A DNA stretch of 64,000 nt from Carpediemonas membranifera (taxonomy: Eukaryota; Fornicata). The notes under the pieces were generated by a model. It was not told the origin of the DNA and made no database searches. It saw only the letters and a list, made by a program, of their open reading frames with translations. Position numbers and translations under genes: made by a program. This document shows positions 9,271-18,717 of the stretch, one piece after another. Numbering within the stretch: the stretch's first letter is position 1; every line of letters begins with the position of its first letter. The stretch lies in contig JAHDYR010000003.1 of NCBI GenBank assembly GCA_019828565.1, forward strand, positions 496,001 to 560,000. The letters run 5' to 3'.

Positions 9271-10989
9271 ATGCTAGACTTGTTCACTTGGCTGGAAGAA
9301 GCCACTGAGTTCGAGAAGAAGGAGCTAATGACCAAGATCAATGCAGCTGCAAGCGCTAAAGGCAAATGCGACGTCCTTCGCGCGCTTTTGCTGCCTAGGC
9401 GCGATTTACTCGCTACTGTGATCAAGGAACGTACGTTACTGAGCGAAATTGTTTACACAGGTGTTAATCTCAAGCGTATTGCCACGTTCTTCCGCCTCAC
9501 GCGCCAGGAGACGGAAGATATGAAGAAGGACCTTAAGGCGCAGTTTATGGCGACGATGAAATTGAATGAGGGTGAAAGGGTCACAGGGGAACACAAGAAA
9601 ACACTGAAGCAGGTCCTCGGCGGGGATACCTTCACGCACCTGTACGACGGCGAGGTGGAGAGCGCGCGTATTCGGGTGAAGAAGAGCATTCGTGAGGCTA
9701 GAATGAAGACAAACGCTAGGCTTGAGTGTGAACTCGCGAAGGAGGAGGACGAGGACATCAGGGATTGTACTCGGGTTCAGATGATGAAGCTGGCCGATGA
9801 GGAAGACCGAAAGGAGTTGGAAAAGGAGATGGAATACACGCGCGAGTCCAAGTATGACGTGGTATGGGAGCGAGTGTACGATGAGATCTGCGGTACTCGT
9901 CGTGTGCGGGCCCGCAGGGATAACGCCCCCTGTCCCGGCGAGGATCACGCCGACCACGTGCTTCAGCGCTATCTCTGGGCCGACCAGATCGATACTCAGG
10001 CGCTTACTGGCGAGAAGACGTTGACCACGAGACTCCCTGCTGAAGCTCGAGTCGTACGTCGCGTGACAGCCAGTCTGATCTCTGCTCAGAAGACGGAGAT
10101 CCAATCTCTCAAGGAGCAGGTCGAGCGGCTGAAGAAGCAGGTGACTGACGAGAGAAGAGACCACTTTCTTGAGTGCAGGCGTATCCATCATGAGCATGAC
10201 GTTGGGTACCTTGCTTCCTGCGATGTTTCGTTCGCCGCCAGCCCCATGCCGCCACAGTCTGGCACGCTCTCCAGGACTTCCTGCCCCCGACGCGCTACGA
10301 ACGAGCCCGAGGCCTCCATGTCTGTGAAGCGCAAGGCCCTCTTCATCACGCCCGAGAAGGCCAGGCCTGAGGACTCAGAGGAGGAGACAGAGGAGGAGCA
10401 GGAGGAGGCGAAGGAGAAGAGGGGTGAGGCAGAAGAGGAGACGGTGAACACATGCGACGCCTGCATCCAGACTGAGCCGGAGACTCAGACTCGCATCACC
10501 TCTGAGGCCGCGGTGCAGACGTGCATCAACGTGGAGGCTCTCACGACTAACTGTACCGCGATTCATGTCAAGAGTGACGGCAACTGCGTTGCATATTGTC
10601 TCCAAGCCATTGAGTTGGGTGGCCGAGTTGATGGCGACTTCGAAAAGTGGCAGCGTGGCCTCTGCCAGTCAGTGAAGGCCAAGTACTGGTCTAAGAAGAA
10701 TGTCACGGAGCGTAGCCTGACAGATCCGGACTCCGGCTACTATAACTCGAACGCCATCCGAGTCTGGGCAAGGAAGCAGAAGCGGAACATCCTTGTTGTC
10801 CAGTCATACGACGGATACAACGGCATGCAAGGCATCTCCGCCATCTTATACCTGTTTGATGGCACCACCATGCTTGCACCCGATGCAGACTTGTGGGGGT
10901 TGACAGATAATTTCGCTATTGTCATCGAAGGCGATCCGGCTCACGCCACGCTGTACCAGAAGAAGTGCGAGGTCGTTGAGATTGAATAA
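9271..10989 (+). CDS. Coiled-coil protein with C-terminal OTU-like cysteine protease domain, copy 1
   Basis: The ATG at 9271 opens 572 codons, or 562 if the 30-nt intron at 9431-9460 is removed, which improves alignment with copy 2. The N-terminal ~350 residues are charged and helical, with a probable coiled coil (EIQSLKEQVERLKKQV), followed by an acidic Glu-rich stretch. The C-terminal ~140 residues resemble an OTU fold: VKSDGNCVAYCL carries the expected Asp-Gly-x-Cys nucleophile near residue 435, and HATLY near residue 557 the likely catalytic His. OTU proteins remove ubiquitin or ubiquitin-like modifiers. It is divergent from the recombinase-like gene across repeat B. The OTU part is nearly identical to copy 2 while the N-terminal half is strongly diverged. 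Confidence 0.72.
   Translation: MLDLFTWLEEATEFEKKELMTKINAAASAKGKCDVLRALLLPRRDLLATVIKERTLLSEIVYTGVNLKRIATFFRLTRQETEDMKKDLKAQFMATMKLNEGERVTGEHKKTLKQVLGGDTFTHLYDGEVESARIRVKKSIREARMKTNARLECELAKEEDEDIRDCTRVQMMKLADEEDRKELEKEMEYTRESKYDVVWERVYDEICGTRRVRARRDNAPCPGEDHADHVLQRYLWADQIDTQALTGEKTLTTRLPAEARVVRRVTASLISAQKTEIQSLKEQVERLKKQVTDERRDHFLECRRIHHEHDVGYLASCDVSFAASPMPPQSGTLSRTSCPRRATNEPEASMSVKRKALFITPEKARPEDSEEETEEEQEEAKEKRGEAEEETVNTCDACIQTEPETQTRITSEAAVQTCINVEALTTNCTAIHVKSDGNCVAYCLQAIELGGRVDGDFEKWQRGLCQSVKAKYWSKKNVTERSLTDPDSGYYNSNAIRVWARKQKRNILVVQSYDGYNGMQGISAILYLFDGTTMLAPDADLWGLTDNFAIVIEGDPAHATLYQKKCEVVEIE
9431..9460 (+). other. Probable 30-nt GT-AG intron
   Basis: The sequence starts GTACGT and ends ACACAG. 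It is divisible by three, so the frame is open either way. Removing it gives VIKE-R-VNLKRI, which aligns with VIRK-R-INLNHI of copy 2, where removal of a 28-nt intron at the same position is compulsory. Confidence 0.7.
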
Positions 10990-11154
10990 AGATTTGGATA
11001 TGCCTTTGTAGTGCGTTCGACTGTGTACGTTTAGGAGAAGGCTGAGACGGAGAAGAAGGAGGACAAGGAGGTGGAGACAGAGGAGAAGAAGGGTAAGTAG
11101 GCAGACGAGGAGGAGCCTGACACGGTGGTGCGTGGGCCGGAAGATGACGACAAT

Positions 11155-11749
11155 ATGTCAGTCGTGTCGATCAGTGACAACGAGCATGAGCCTGAGCTGG
11201 TCTTCGACGTACAAACCGCGATCGACAGGATCCTGACCTGCCCTGCCAAGGAGATTCACCGTGACGGAGCCTGCATCGCTCATTCGCTCAACGACATTAA
11301 GCACGGCCAAGTACTGGGTAAGAATCGAATCAAACATTTCAAAAAATCATCTGAGAGAACACACCGAGGAATCCATGGCCAAAAAGGCCGAGGGCCAGGT
11401 CAGGGGCACATGGTGGGACCCTTCCGAGCTGTTCAACGGCCAGGGCTGGCTGACAAGCACTGCTATCTCGGCTTGGACGCATCTTGAGAAGGAGAAGGTC
11501 ATGGTCCTGCAGCGCAGAGAAGAGGAAGATGGTCGCATAGTCAACTCAGCGACTGTTTACGACAACGGAAGGGTCTACCCTCAGGATTTCAGAAGTCTGA
11601 CTCAACTCAGTGATGCCATCAGGGAGACGGGCCACGAGAAGGTCATTGTCATTACGGGTAATCATGCCACGGTGTATCTCGTGGCGGAGCTTCTGTCAGA
11701 TGGCACTGGTGAAGAGAGTGTGCCGAAGACAAGGAAGGGGAGGAAGTAA
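11155..11749 (+). CDS. Short OTU-like gene, probably 5'-truncated, with a 40-nt intron
   Basis: The ATG at 11155 begins an acidic stretch, then HRDGACIAHSL (OTU Asp-Gly-x-Cys box). After removal of 11318-11357 the frame runs through WWDPSELFNGQGWL…VIVITGNHATVYL, where His of NHATVY is the likely catalytic His. This aligns segment by segment with the OTU domains at 9271-10989 and 22674-24388 but is clearly more diverged. Upstream bases 11038-11098 encode a Glu/Lys-rich remnant like the acidic region of those proteins but hit a stop at 11098, so the gene is probably a 5'-truncated relative. It is convergent with R copy 4. Confidence 0.55.
11318..11357 (+). other. Probable 40-nt GT-AG intron in the OTU-like gene
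   Basis: The sequence starts GTAAGA and ends CTGAGAG. Removing it joins the Cys-box frame (11155 onward) to the His-box frame ending at 11749. Without removal both OTU motifs lie in different frames. Confidence 0.6.
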
Positions 11750-11833
11750 ATGGTTTGATGTGTTCGGCTGTCTTTCATCTGTGAAATGAGAACAGGCGTG
11801 AGTGTCATGGACACAGATGGCCCGGACAGCGTT

Positions 11834-12309
11834 GCCTCCGTCTTGGCATTTGTTGAGGACAACACAGCTGTAAACGACAATAAGATGAAACAGAAGTAGC
11901 AAGCAATGTTTAATAACGTATGAACAGTCCTTTTGATGTTGTTTAGTGATTTTGTGCATTAACGACCGAGAACAGTGGAGTGCAACGCAGATGTTGGTTA
12001 TTGATGGTAGATGGCGCGCTTTTGACGACAGCTGGTTGCTTTTGCAGTATAAAGAACCGCATAGCTGCCACTAGTTCCTTCCAATAATGCTTTCCCGCCA
12101 TTTTGAGGTTGGAATGAAATTCCAAGCACCGTGCACTTTATGTAATTGCCCAATATCAACGCCACCCCCGCCCCCAGCGCCTCCACGCCCCACGCCAACG
12201 CCACCTCCGCCCCCCTGGCGCTCAGTTCAGGAGATGTCCGGTCGATAAGCCATAAACTGCACGGATCCACAAACGTGGATTGGCCTGAACGACAGCGCTG
12301 AGGCCCAGA
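11834..12309 (-). repeat. R repeat, copy 4 (reverse)
   Basis: Reverse-oriented copy with the palindrome at 12265-12280 and the TGCACTTTATG motif at 12132-12142. It begins 20 bp after the stop of the gene at 12329-13336, the same relation as in the left arm. Confidence 0.88.
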
Positions 12310-12328
12310 CATGCACATATACATTCAT

Positions 12329-13336
12329 TTATTCCTGTCTCGCTCTCTTGCCTGTCTGATCGCGACGTTTGACCCACTCAAATGCCTCATCTGTGAGGTA
12401 GACAGAGACGTCGCGAGTATTCCCAGTCCTAACCTTCCGAATCAACGTTCGGCAAGGATCTTTGGGTGTCGTCGTTGAGGTACGACGGCAAGCCCACTCT
12501 GAGGTCTCGCATGAGCCCCCGCACACGATGCAACGTCCTGACAGGACAAGCGGGGGGTCATGCGTTCTGGCCATAGCTAGCTGGTCCACCTGGCTAGCAG
12601 TCAGTGTGCGGGACATGAGCGTACCGCGCGTCTTGCCCGTGTCTTCGGGCCTGGGCCTCGGCTCATCCAGGTCTCCGACGTCCGAAGTCGTCATCGTTGC
12701 CTGCTCCAAAGTGGTGGGCTCCGGCTGAGACCTGACACCTGGCAGCCTGAGCATGGTCTTACGGCCGCCGCTACGCAGCCTCTCAATCTCATCCTCAAGA
12801 ATGCTGACCTTCTTCGTCAGAGCATGATGTTCACTTGTCGCAACGAGCGACACTGGCGACTTAAGCAGCGCGATGAACGCCCTGACGTTATCGTGCAATG
12901 GAACCGAGAAGGCCTGGGCCAAGCTCTCGACCAGCTCCAGGACCTTGGGCAGGGTGTCGGGCTCAAGCTCATTGTGAGCTGCGCGGTTCCGGTACTCAAC
13001 GAGATCACGAATGATCTTGGCATGGGCTTTGTTGTACGCCGCTCGATTGGACATCTCACGAAGGATTCTTGATGAATCCACGTCCTGTTCGAGCTCTTTG
13101 CCGAGGAGGTCCTTCTCGGTGCTATTGGGCTTGCACCCGGGGTTAAATGCAGGCGAGGCCAAGATCTTCCGCATCCAAGGGACCATCATGGCGAGCAGCT
13201 GAAGAACTCGCGCATTATCGCCAAGGATGCGGAGCTGCTCATCGTTCCATGGTGAAATGAACAGGTGATGATCTTGTCGAGCGGATGATTGCCCTTTGAG
13301 AGGTGCTTGGCGATGCTTAGCGCGATATCGGTCCAT
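12329..13336 (-). CDS. Zinc-motif protein of the inverted-repeat arms (intact copy)
   Basis: A protein of about 335 residues starting at the ATG at 13336, which overlaps the variant palindrome. The N-terminal half is helical (NDEQLRILGDNARVLQLLAMM; AKIIRDLVEYRNRAAHNELE), then comes a short coiled-coil-like segment (ALTKKVSILEDEIERLRSG), a low-complexity linker, and a C-terminal CIVCGGSCETSEWAC motif that may bind zinc. The RCIVCG tetrad is shared with the kinase at 5370-6675, hinting at a common tail among cargo genes of this block. I do not recognise the family and assign no function. The copy at 168-1177 carries three frameshifts. Confidence 0.6.
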   Translation of the reverse strand: MDRYRAKHRQAPLKGQSSARQDHHLFISPWNDEQLRILGDNARVLQLLAMMVPWMRKILASPAFNPGCKPNSTEKDLLGKELEQDVDSSRILREMSNRAAYNKAHAKIIRDLVEYRNRAAHNELEPDTLPKVLELVESLAQAFSVPLHDNVRAFIALLKSPVSLVATSEHHALTKKVSILEDEIERLRSGGRKTMLRLPGVRSQPEPTTLEQATMTTSDVGDLDEPRPRPEDTGKTRGTLMSRTLTASQVDQLAMARTHDPPLVLSGRCIVCGGSCETSEWACRRTSTTTPKDPCRTLIRKVRTGNTRDVSVYLTDEAFEWVKRRDQTGKRARQE

Positions 13337-13487
13337 CCACAACTGTGGATGACGAGCAATTTAAGGTAGGTGCCGCATCAGTCAATAACCCCGTGCTATC
13401 GTGCAATAGAACACAGTTAACACTGCTTTCCATGCGCAGCAACACAGCCTGTGGCGGAGAGACGCCCGGTATGGACGACACCAGGTG

Positions 13488-13503
13488 ATCCACAAACGTG
13501 GAT
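13488..13503. repeat. Outer palindrome of the right arm
   Basis: ATCCAC-AAAC-GTGGAT, the reverse complement of bases 1-16. It marks the right end of the identity between the two arms. Confidence 0.9.
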
Positions 13504-13656
13504 TGGCCAATTACGTCGGCCCCTCCCATCCCGCATCCCTCAGGATACGCAAGCACAAGCTCTCTCCCTGCAGCACCTCTCTGGCGCTCTCTAAAATCGT
13601 CGTATAGCGTAAACAGAATGTGCCGCATCAGTCATTCGTTCATTTTATTCCACTTA

Positions 13657-13857
13657 TCACTCTTGGTCATCCTCCTCATCACTCACCTCCTCGCGGATAC
13701 TGACATCATCACGAGCCTCGTCATCCGCGAGTGTCAATGGCTCTGTAATAGCGCGGGCAGCGTTGGTATACTCACCGTTGAACTGTCGCTGGCCTCTCTG
13801 AATGCGAGGAAAGCAATTCACGCACACCGGAACACGACGAGAAGGACGCTTCAACAT
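13657..13857 (-). CDS. Short acidic-tailed ORF (66 residues), possibly a gene remnant
   Basis: ATG at 13857. The product begins MLKRPSRRVPVCVNC and ends in an acidic run (SDEEDDQE). It lies directly beyond the right end of R copy 5, and the next 150 bp to the palindrome at 13488 hold another short reverse frame from 13628. I recognise neither. It could be the 3' end of a cassette gene cut by rearrangement. Confidence 0.3.
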   Translation of the reverse strand: MLKRPSRRVPVCVNCFPRIQRGQRQFNGEYTNAARAITEPLTLADDEARDDVSIREEVSDEEDDQE

Positions 13858-13867
13858 GTCAGTTCCA

Positions 13868-14343
13868 GCCTCCGTCTTGGCATTTGTTGAGGACAACACA
13901 GCTGTAAACGACAATAAGATGAAACAGAAGTAGCAAGCAATGTTTAATAACGTATGAACAGTCCTTTTGATGTTGTTTAGTGATTTTGTGCATTAACGAC
14001 CGAGAACAGTGGAGTGCAACGCAGATGTTGGTTATTGATGGTAGATGGCGCGCTTTTGACGACAGCTGGTTGCTTTTGCAGTATAAAGAACCGCATAGCT
14101 GCCACTAGTTCCTTCCAATAATGCTTTCCCGCCATTTTGAGGTTGGAATGAAATTCCAAGCACCGTGCACTTTATGTAATTGCCCAATATCAACGCCACC
14201 CCCGCCCCCAGCGCCTCCACGCCCCACGCCAACGCCACCTCCGCCCCCTGGCGCTCAGTTCAGGAGATGTCCGGTCGATAAGCCATAAACTGCACGGATC
14301 CACAAACGTGGATTGGCCTGAACGACAGCGCTGAGGCCCAAAC
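13868..14343 (-). repeat. R repeat, copy 5 (reverse)
   Basis: Full-length reverse copy with the palindrome at 14298-14313 and the TGCACTTTATG motif at 14166-14176. The bases just upstream (14340-14395) are the TAAATGGATTGCAAATGAG flank also found before copies 2 and 3. Confidence 0.88.
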
Positions 14344-14389
14344 AGGTGGTGAGACATTAAAAAGACTCATTTGCAATCCATTTACTCAG

Positions 14390-14469
14390 TCCTCACCCTC
14401 TTACCACTTGTCTCGATCTCTGAATCATCCTCTATTGTGTTGTCCGCATGCTTCTGCTTTTCGGGCGAC
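14390..14469 (-). pseudogene. 3' fragment of the gene at 3667-4835
   Basis: The reverse complement matches the last ~80 bases of the gene at 3667-4835, from SPEKQKHADN to the stop codon. The match ends abruptly at 14469. It shows that R copy 5 moved together with the tail of its neighbour gene. Confidence 0.75.
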
Positions 14470-14616
14470 TCTACATGAGTCACCCTTGCAGTGGACGTGG
14501 TTGTGGAGCACCCCCAGTGTCTCCACGTCCGCCACCAGCGCCAGATCCGCCACCATGCCCTACATCAGCACATTTGTGTATTTACTTTGTAAATTTGTCC
14601 TATTGCTATTGAAGCA

Positions 14617-15093
14617 ATGCGTTTCGAGAACTGGGAAGTCGTCATCACCTATGGGGCGGACAGTTCTCTTGGATCTATCATCACCGCTGTCTTAGACGAG
14701 TTTCTGCTCCGAAACCGCGACAAATCGTTTCGTTTAGACAGCAAGGAGCAGTGCTTGCGCATTCTCCGAGATTTCCTGACGTCATGTCCACTGAGGGTGA
14801 CACATAGTGATGCTACGTTACGTAGTGCAGTCGTTAATGCTGATTGGAGCGCATTGATGAGGAATCACAGCACTGCTCATGTGACTGTTACGCGAGTCGA
14901 CAACGAGGCGAAGACGAAGAGCCTATACACGGCCATGGCAATTATCTGTGCCGTCGAGTTAGGGAAGAATCGCTACGACCGACTCCGCCATGCATTTGTT
15001 TCAATGGCCTCCGACATGCTGTCTGGAGGGGGTGTATGGGTGGCAGTATACACCTACGGAACAGAGGGGCTCTGTCAAAAATGTCCGATTTAG
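14617..15093 (+). CDS. Unrecognised 158-residue protein
   Basis: ATG at 14617, clean frame to 15093. The product is of ordinary composition (MRFENWEVVITYGADSSLG…), mixed alpha/beta by eye, with no Cys pairs apart from the last residues (CQKCPI), no signal peptide and no membrane segment. Bases 15015-15040 share a ~22-bp stretch (CATGCTGTCTGGAGGGGGTGTA) with the reverse complement of the tandem-duplication boundary near 27220 and 29905, so the 3' part may be recombinant. Function unknown. Confidence 0.4.
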   Translation: MRFENWEVVITYGADSSLGSIITAVLDEFLLRNRDKSFRLDSKEQCLRILRDFLTSCPLRVTHSDATLRSAVVNADWSALMRNHSTAHVTVTRVDNEAKTKSLYTAMAIICAVELGKNRYDRLRHAFVSMASDMLSGGGVWVAVYTYGTEGLCQKCPI

Positions 15094-15869
15094 AACGTCT
15101 TACTCTGGCACCATGTAACCCCCTTCCTGATGCACCTTTGAGCACGTGCTTGGCCTGCGATAATTACTTGGCGTCCCGTAAAGCCCAAAAATTAATCAAA
15201 TCGTCATCAAATGCGAATTAAAGATGCTGATATTGCTCATGAAACGACTCTGCTGATCAGCTGGGACTCTACGCGGCGATATGGCATGGCAAGTCTCTAC
15301 ACTTTGGAGTCAATTCGGTCCCATGGTTCCTACCTTGACCCACGTTGTCTCGCGCGCGCGAGGACTCACTAAAAGGATATATCAACACTGGGAGCAGAAA
15401 AAAGGCACGGCGAGATGCAGGCGCTGTTGCTGAGCTCATTTTCCGGATAAGACCCGTTTTTGTCACCTCAACCCATTCATATTGGCGGCTGTTGCTTCGT
15501 TTTTGATCAAATCAAATGGAAACCAAAACGAGATCCGGGAAACGAGGATGATTGGGAGAGATAGACACATCATAAGGTCTTTAATATAGTAATGCACCGT
15601 CAATGAGAAGTTCTTGGTTCCTGAAATGGATTATTGATCCCAAACGCTTTTCTTTGAGGATAACGCACTTATAGCGGTGATTTCCACACAATTCATCCAA
15701 ATACTGATCAAAACATCAGAACTGCAAGTAAAATGGGTATAGATCGTTTATCCACGGAGATATCAATTGCTCCCAATCCCAGCTTGCAAGAAAAAAAGTT
15801 AAGGGGCTGTATTGGGGCTTGCACTGATATCTCTATATATGCCGACACAGTCACTGGGCTGCCCATCAC
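15094..15869. other. No gene recognised
   Basis: AT-richer sequence with only short open frames on both strands; no motif, RNA gene or repeat was recognised. Confidence 0.5.
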
Positions 15870-15940
15870 TGAACAGCTCTAGCCCAATACAAAAACTTGA
15901 GGGCTCGAAGTTTTGGCCTTCTCGGAAAAGGGTGGCGGAA
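15870..15940. repeat. Repeat G, copy 1
   Basis: About 65 bp starting CAGCTCTAGCCCAATAC match 27118-27182 and 29806-29870 with few differences. In the tandem unit this segment lies near the right end of each copy. Confidence 0.75.
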
Positions 15941-15960
15941 CGCTGCAACACTACAATGCT

Positions 15961-16024
15961 AATGGACAGAGGGGAGGAAGTGGTCCACTGGTATGTCCTA
16001 TGGGTCGCTTCTTCCCCTCTGTCC
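15961..16024. repeat. Inverted repeat, 19-bp arms
   Basis: ATGGACAGAGGGGAGGAAG and, 26 bp later, its reverse complement with one mismatch. Likely a hairpin or small foldback element. Confidence 0.8.
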
Positions 16025-16347
16025 ATTTTTACACGATATCGATTTGCCGGATTTGACACATGTTGTGCGATCTTTAACTCCTCGCGTCCAACCACCTCTC
16101 CCAAACGATCTGCAAGATCGACCAGCCCCTGGATCACTTGGGCCTGCCTCCGTGCCCGGCCTGTTGCGATCAATGATGGTGATTACTTGCAACGAACGCG
16201 ATCACCGGAAATTACCTTACCTTACCTTACCTGCAGGTACCATGGGTGTTCGTTTTCGTCTCCAAACGCCATGGTGTAAGAGCATAAAGTGCATTTTCTG
16301 TTTACTGTGCCGTTGGGGATTGATGGCGCTGGCGTAGGGGTGCTGTG

Positions 16348-18448
16348 TGGGCGCCAGGGATGAGGCGCCAGGGATGAGGGCGCCAGGATGAGGCGCCAGG
16401 GATGAGGCGCCAGGGATGAGGCGCCAGGGATGAGGCGCCAGGATGAGGGCGCCAGGGATGAGGCGCCAGGGATGAGGCGCCAGGGATGAGGCGCCAGGGA
16501 TGAGGCGCCAGGGATGAGGCGCCAGGATGAGGGCGCCAGGGATGAGGCGCCAGGGATGAGGCGCCAGGGATGAGGCGCCAGGGATGAGGCGCCAGGGATG
16601 AGGCGCCAGGGATGAGGCGCCAGGGATGAGGCGCCAGGATGAGGGCGCCAGGGATGAGGCGCCAGGGATGAGGCGCCAGGATGAGGGCGCCAGGGATGAG
16701 GGCGCCAGGGATGAGGCGCCAGGGATGAGGCGCCAGGGATGAGGCGCCAGGATGAGGGCGCCAGGGATGAGGCGCCAGGGATGAGGCGCCAGGGATGAGG
16801 CGCCAGGGATGAGGGGAGCGCCAGGGATGAGGCGCCAGGGATGAGGGCGCCAGGGATGAGGCGCCAGGGATGAGGCGCCAGGGATGAGGGCGCCAGGGAT
16901 GAGGCGCCAGGGATGAGGCGCCAGGGATGAGGCGCCAGGGATGAGGGCGCCAGGGATGAGGCGCCAGGGATGAGGGCGCCAGGGATGAGGCGCCAGGGAT
17001 GAGGCGCCAGGGATGAGGCGCCAGGGATGAGGCGCCAGGGATGAGGCGCCAGGGATGAGGCGCCAGGGATGAGGCGCCAGGGATGAGGGGCGCCAGGGAT
17101 GAGGCGCCAGGGATGAGGCGCCAGGGATGAGGGCGCCAGGGATGAGGCGCCAGGGATGAGGGCGCCAGGGATGAGGCGCCAGGGATGAGGCGCCAGGGAT
17201 GAGGCGCCAGGGATGAGGCGCCAGGGATGAGGCGCCAGGGATGAGGCGCGCCAGGGATGAGGCGCCAGGGATGAGGCGCCAGGGATGAGGCGCCAGGGAT
17301 GAGGCGCCAGGGATGAGGCGCCAGGGATGAGGCGCCAGGGATGAGGGCGCCAGGGATGAGGCGCCAGGGATGAGGCGCCAGGGATGAGGGCGCCAGGGAT
17401 GAGGCGCCAGGGATGAGGCGCCAGGGATGAGGGCGCCAGGGATGAGGCGCCAGGGATGAGGAGCGCCAGGGATGAGGCGCCAGGGATGAGGCGCCAGGGA
17501 TGAGGAGCGCCAGGGATGAGGCGCCAGGGATGAGGCGCCAGGGATGAGGCGCCAGGGATGAGGCGCCAGGATGAGGCGCCAGGGATGAGGCGCCAGGGAT
17601 GAGGCGCCAGGGATGAGGCGCCAGGGATGAGGCGCCAGGGATGAGGCGCCAGGGATGAGGGCCAGGGATGAGGGATGAGGGATGAGGCGCCAGGGATGAG
17701 GGAAGCGCCAGGGATGAGGCGCCAGGGATGAGGGCAGGATGAGCGCCAGGGATGAGGCGCCAGGGATGAGGCGCCAGGGATGAGGCGCCAGGGATGAGGC
17801 GCCAGGGATGAGGCGCCAGGGATGAGGCGCCAGGGATGAGGCGCCAGGGATGAGGCGCCAGGGATGAGGCGCCAGGGATGAGGCGCCAGGGATGAGCGCC
17901 AGGGATGAGGCGCCAGGGATGAGGCGCCAGGATGAGGCGCCAGGGATGAGGCGCCAGGGATGAGGCGCCAGGGATGAGGGCGCCAGGGATGAGGGCGCCA
18001 GGGATGAGGCGCCAGGGATGAGGCGCCAGGGATGAGGCGCCAGGGATGAGGCGCCAGGATGAGGCGCCAGGGATGAGGCGCCAGGGATGAGGCGCCAGGG
18101 ATGAGGGCGCCAGGGATGAGGCGCCAGGGATGAGGCGCCAGGGATGAGGCGCCAGGGATGAGGCGCCAGGGATGAGGCGCCAGGGATGAGGCGCCAGGGA
18201 TGAGGCGCCAGGGATGAGGCGCCAGGGATGAGGCGCCAGGGATGAGGCGCCAGGGATGAGGCGCCAGGGATGAGGCGCCAGGGATGAGGCGCCAGGGATG
18301 AGGCGCCAGGGATGAGGCGCCAGGGATGAGGGCGCCAGGGATGAGGGCGCCAGGGATGAGGCGCCAGGGATGAGGCGCCAGGGATGAGGCGCCAGGGATG
18401 AGGCGCCAGGGATGAGGCGCCAGGATGAGGGCGCCAGGGATGAGGAGT
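16348..18448. repeat. 14-bp minisatellite, ~2.1 kb
   Basis: Tandem units of GCGCCAGGGATGAG with 13- to 16-bp variants, roughly 150 copies by length. The two other copies of the surrounding repeat hold six units. The long open frames on the reverse strand (LAPHPWRLIPGASS…) are a by-product of the repeat and I do not call them genes. Confidence 0.95.
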
Positions 18449-18457
18449 ACAGTATTT

Positions 18458-18546
18458 GAACCCCGAAAACGCCATATTACCAGCACCAATGAGCTTCATC
18501 AACGAAGATGCGCTCACTGGTGCCGGTTATGGCGTTTTCGGGGTTC
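18458..18546. repeat. Foldback element, ~19-bp outer arms
   Basis: GAACCCCGAAAACGCCATA pairs with TATGGCGTTTTCGGGGTTC, with an inner GCACCA/TGGTGC pairing. It is present in all three C repeats. Confidence 0.85.
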
Positions 18547-18664
18547 GTCGATCATTCTGCTCCCAAATCTGCACCTGTATTTTCGTGAGCATGCCCGGGA
18601 GCTGGGCCAGACGAGTGGTGCCACAGGGACTAAGCTCCGCTGCTCAGCCTCTGCCAGGCGACAC

Positions 18665-18697
18665 TCGTCTGAATTCTGCACGAAAAAATTCAGACGA
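18665..18697. repeat. Inverted repeat, 11-bp arms
   Basis: TCGTCTGAATT and AATTCAGACGA, 11 nt apart. Also present in the other two C copies. Confidence 0.8.
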
Positions 18698-18717
18698 CGA
18701 ATGATGGGCAAAGGGCC

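Larger units (their letters stand above)
11931..13503. repeat. Right arm of the ~1.57-kb long inverted repeat
   Basis: Reverse complement of bases 1-1577. It ends outward in the palindrome at 13488-13503. It includes most of R copy 4 and the intact zinc-motif gene. Sequence beyond 13503 is not shared with the left end of the window. Confidence 0.9.

Noticed and set aside
1-14343. CRISPR or integron array from the evenly spaced repeats
   Set aside because: Repeat units are 0.4-0.5 kb with whole genes between, in a eukaryotic setting, with no Cas or active integrase gene.
16212-16231. (CCTTA)n tract as telomeric repeat; also near 25024, 27711 and 38409
   Set aside because: Only three to four units, inside duplicated sequence, and not at a contig end.
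15812-16279. 155-codon forward frame across repeat G and the start of repeat C
   Set aside because: It runs through a hairpin and the start of repeat C, and its sequence is not conserved in the other G and C copies.
16217-18517. Two open frames of over 750 codons made of LAPHPWRLIPGASS-type repeats
   Set aside because: They are the translation of the 14-bp minisatellite and vanish in the two contracted copies.
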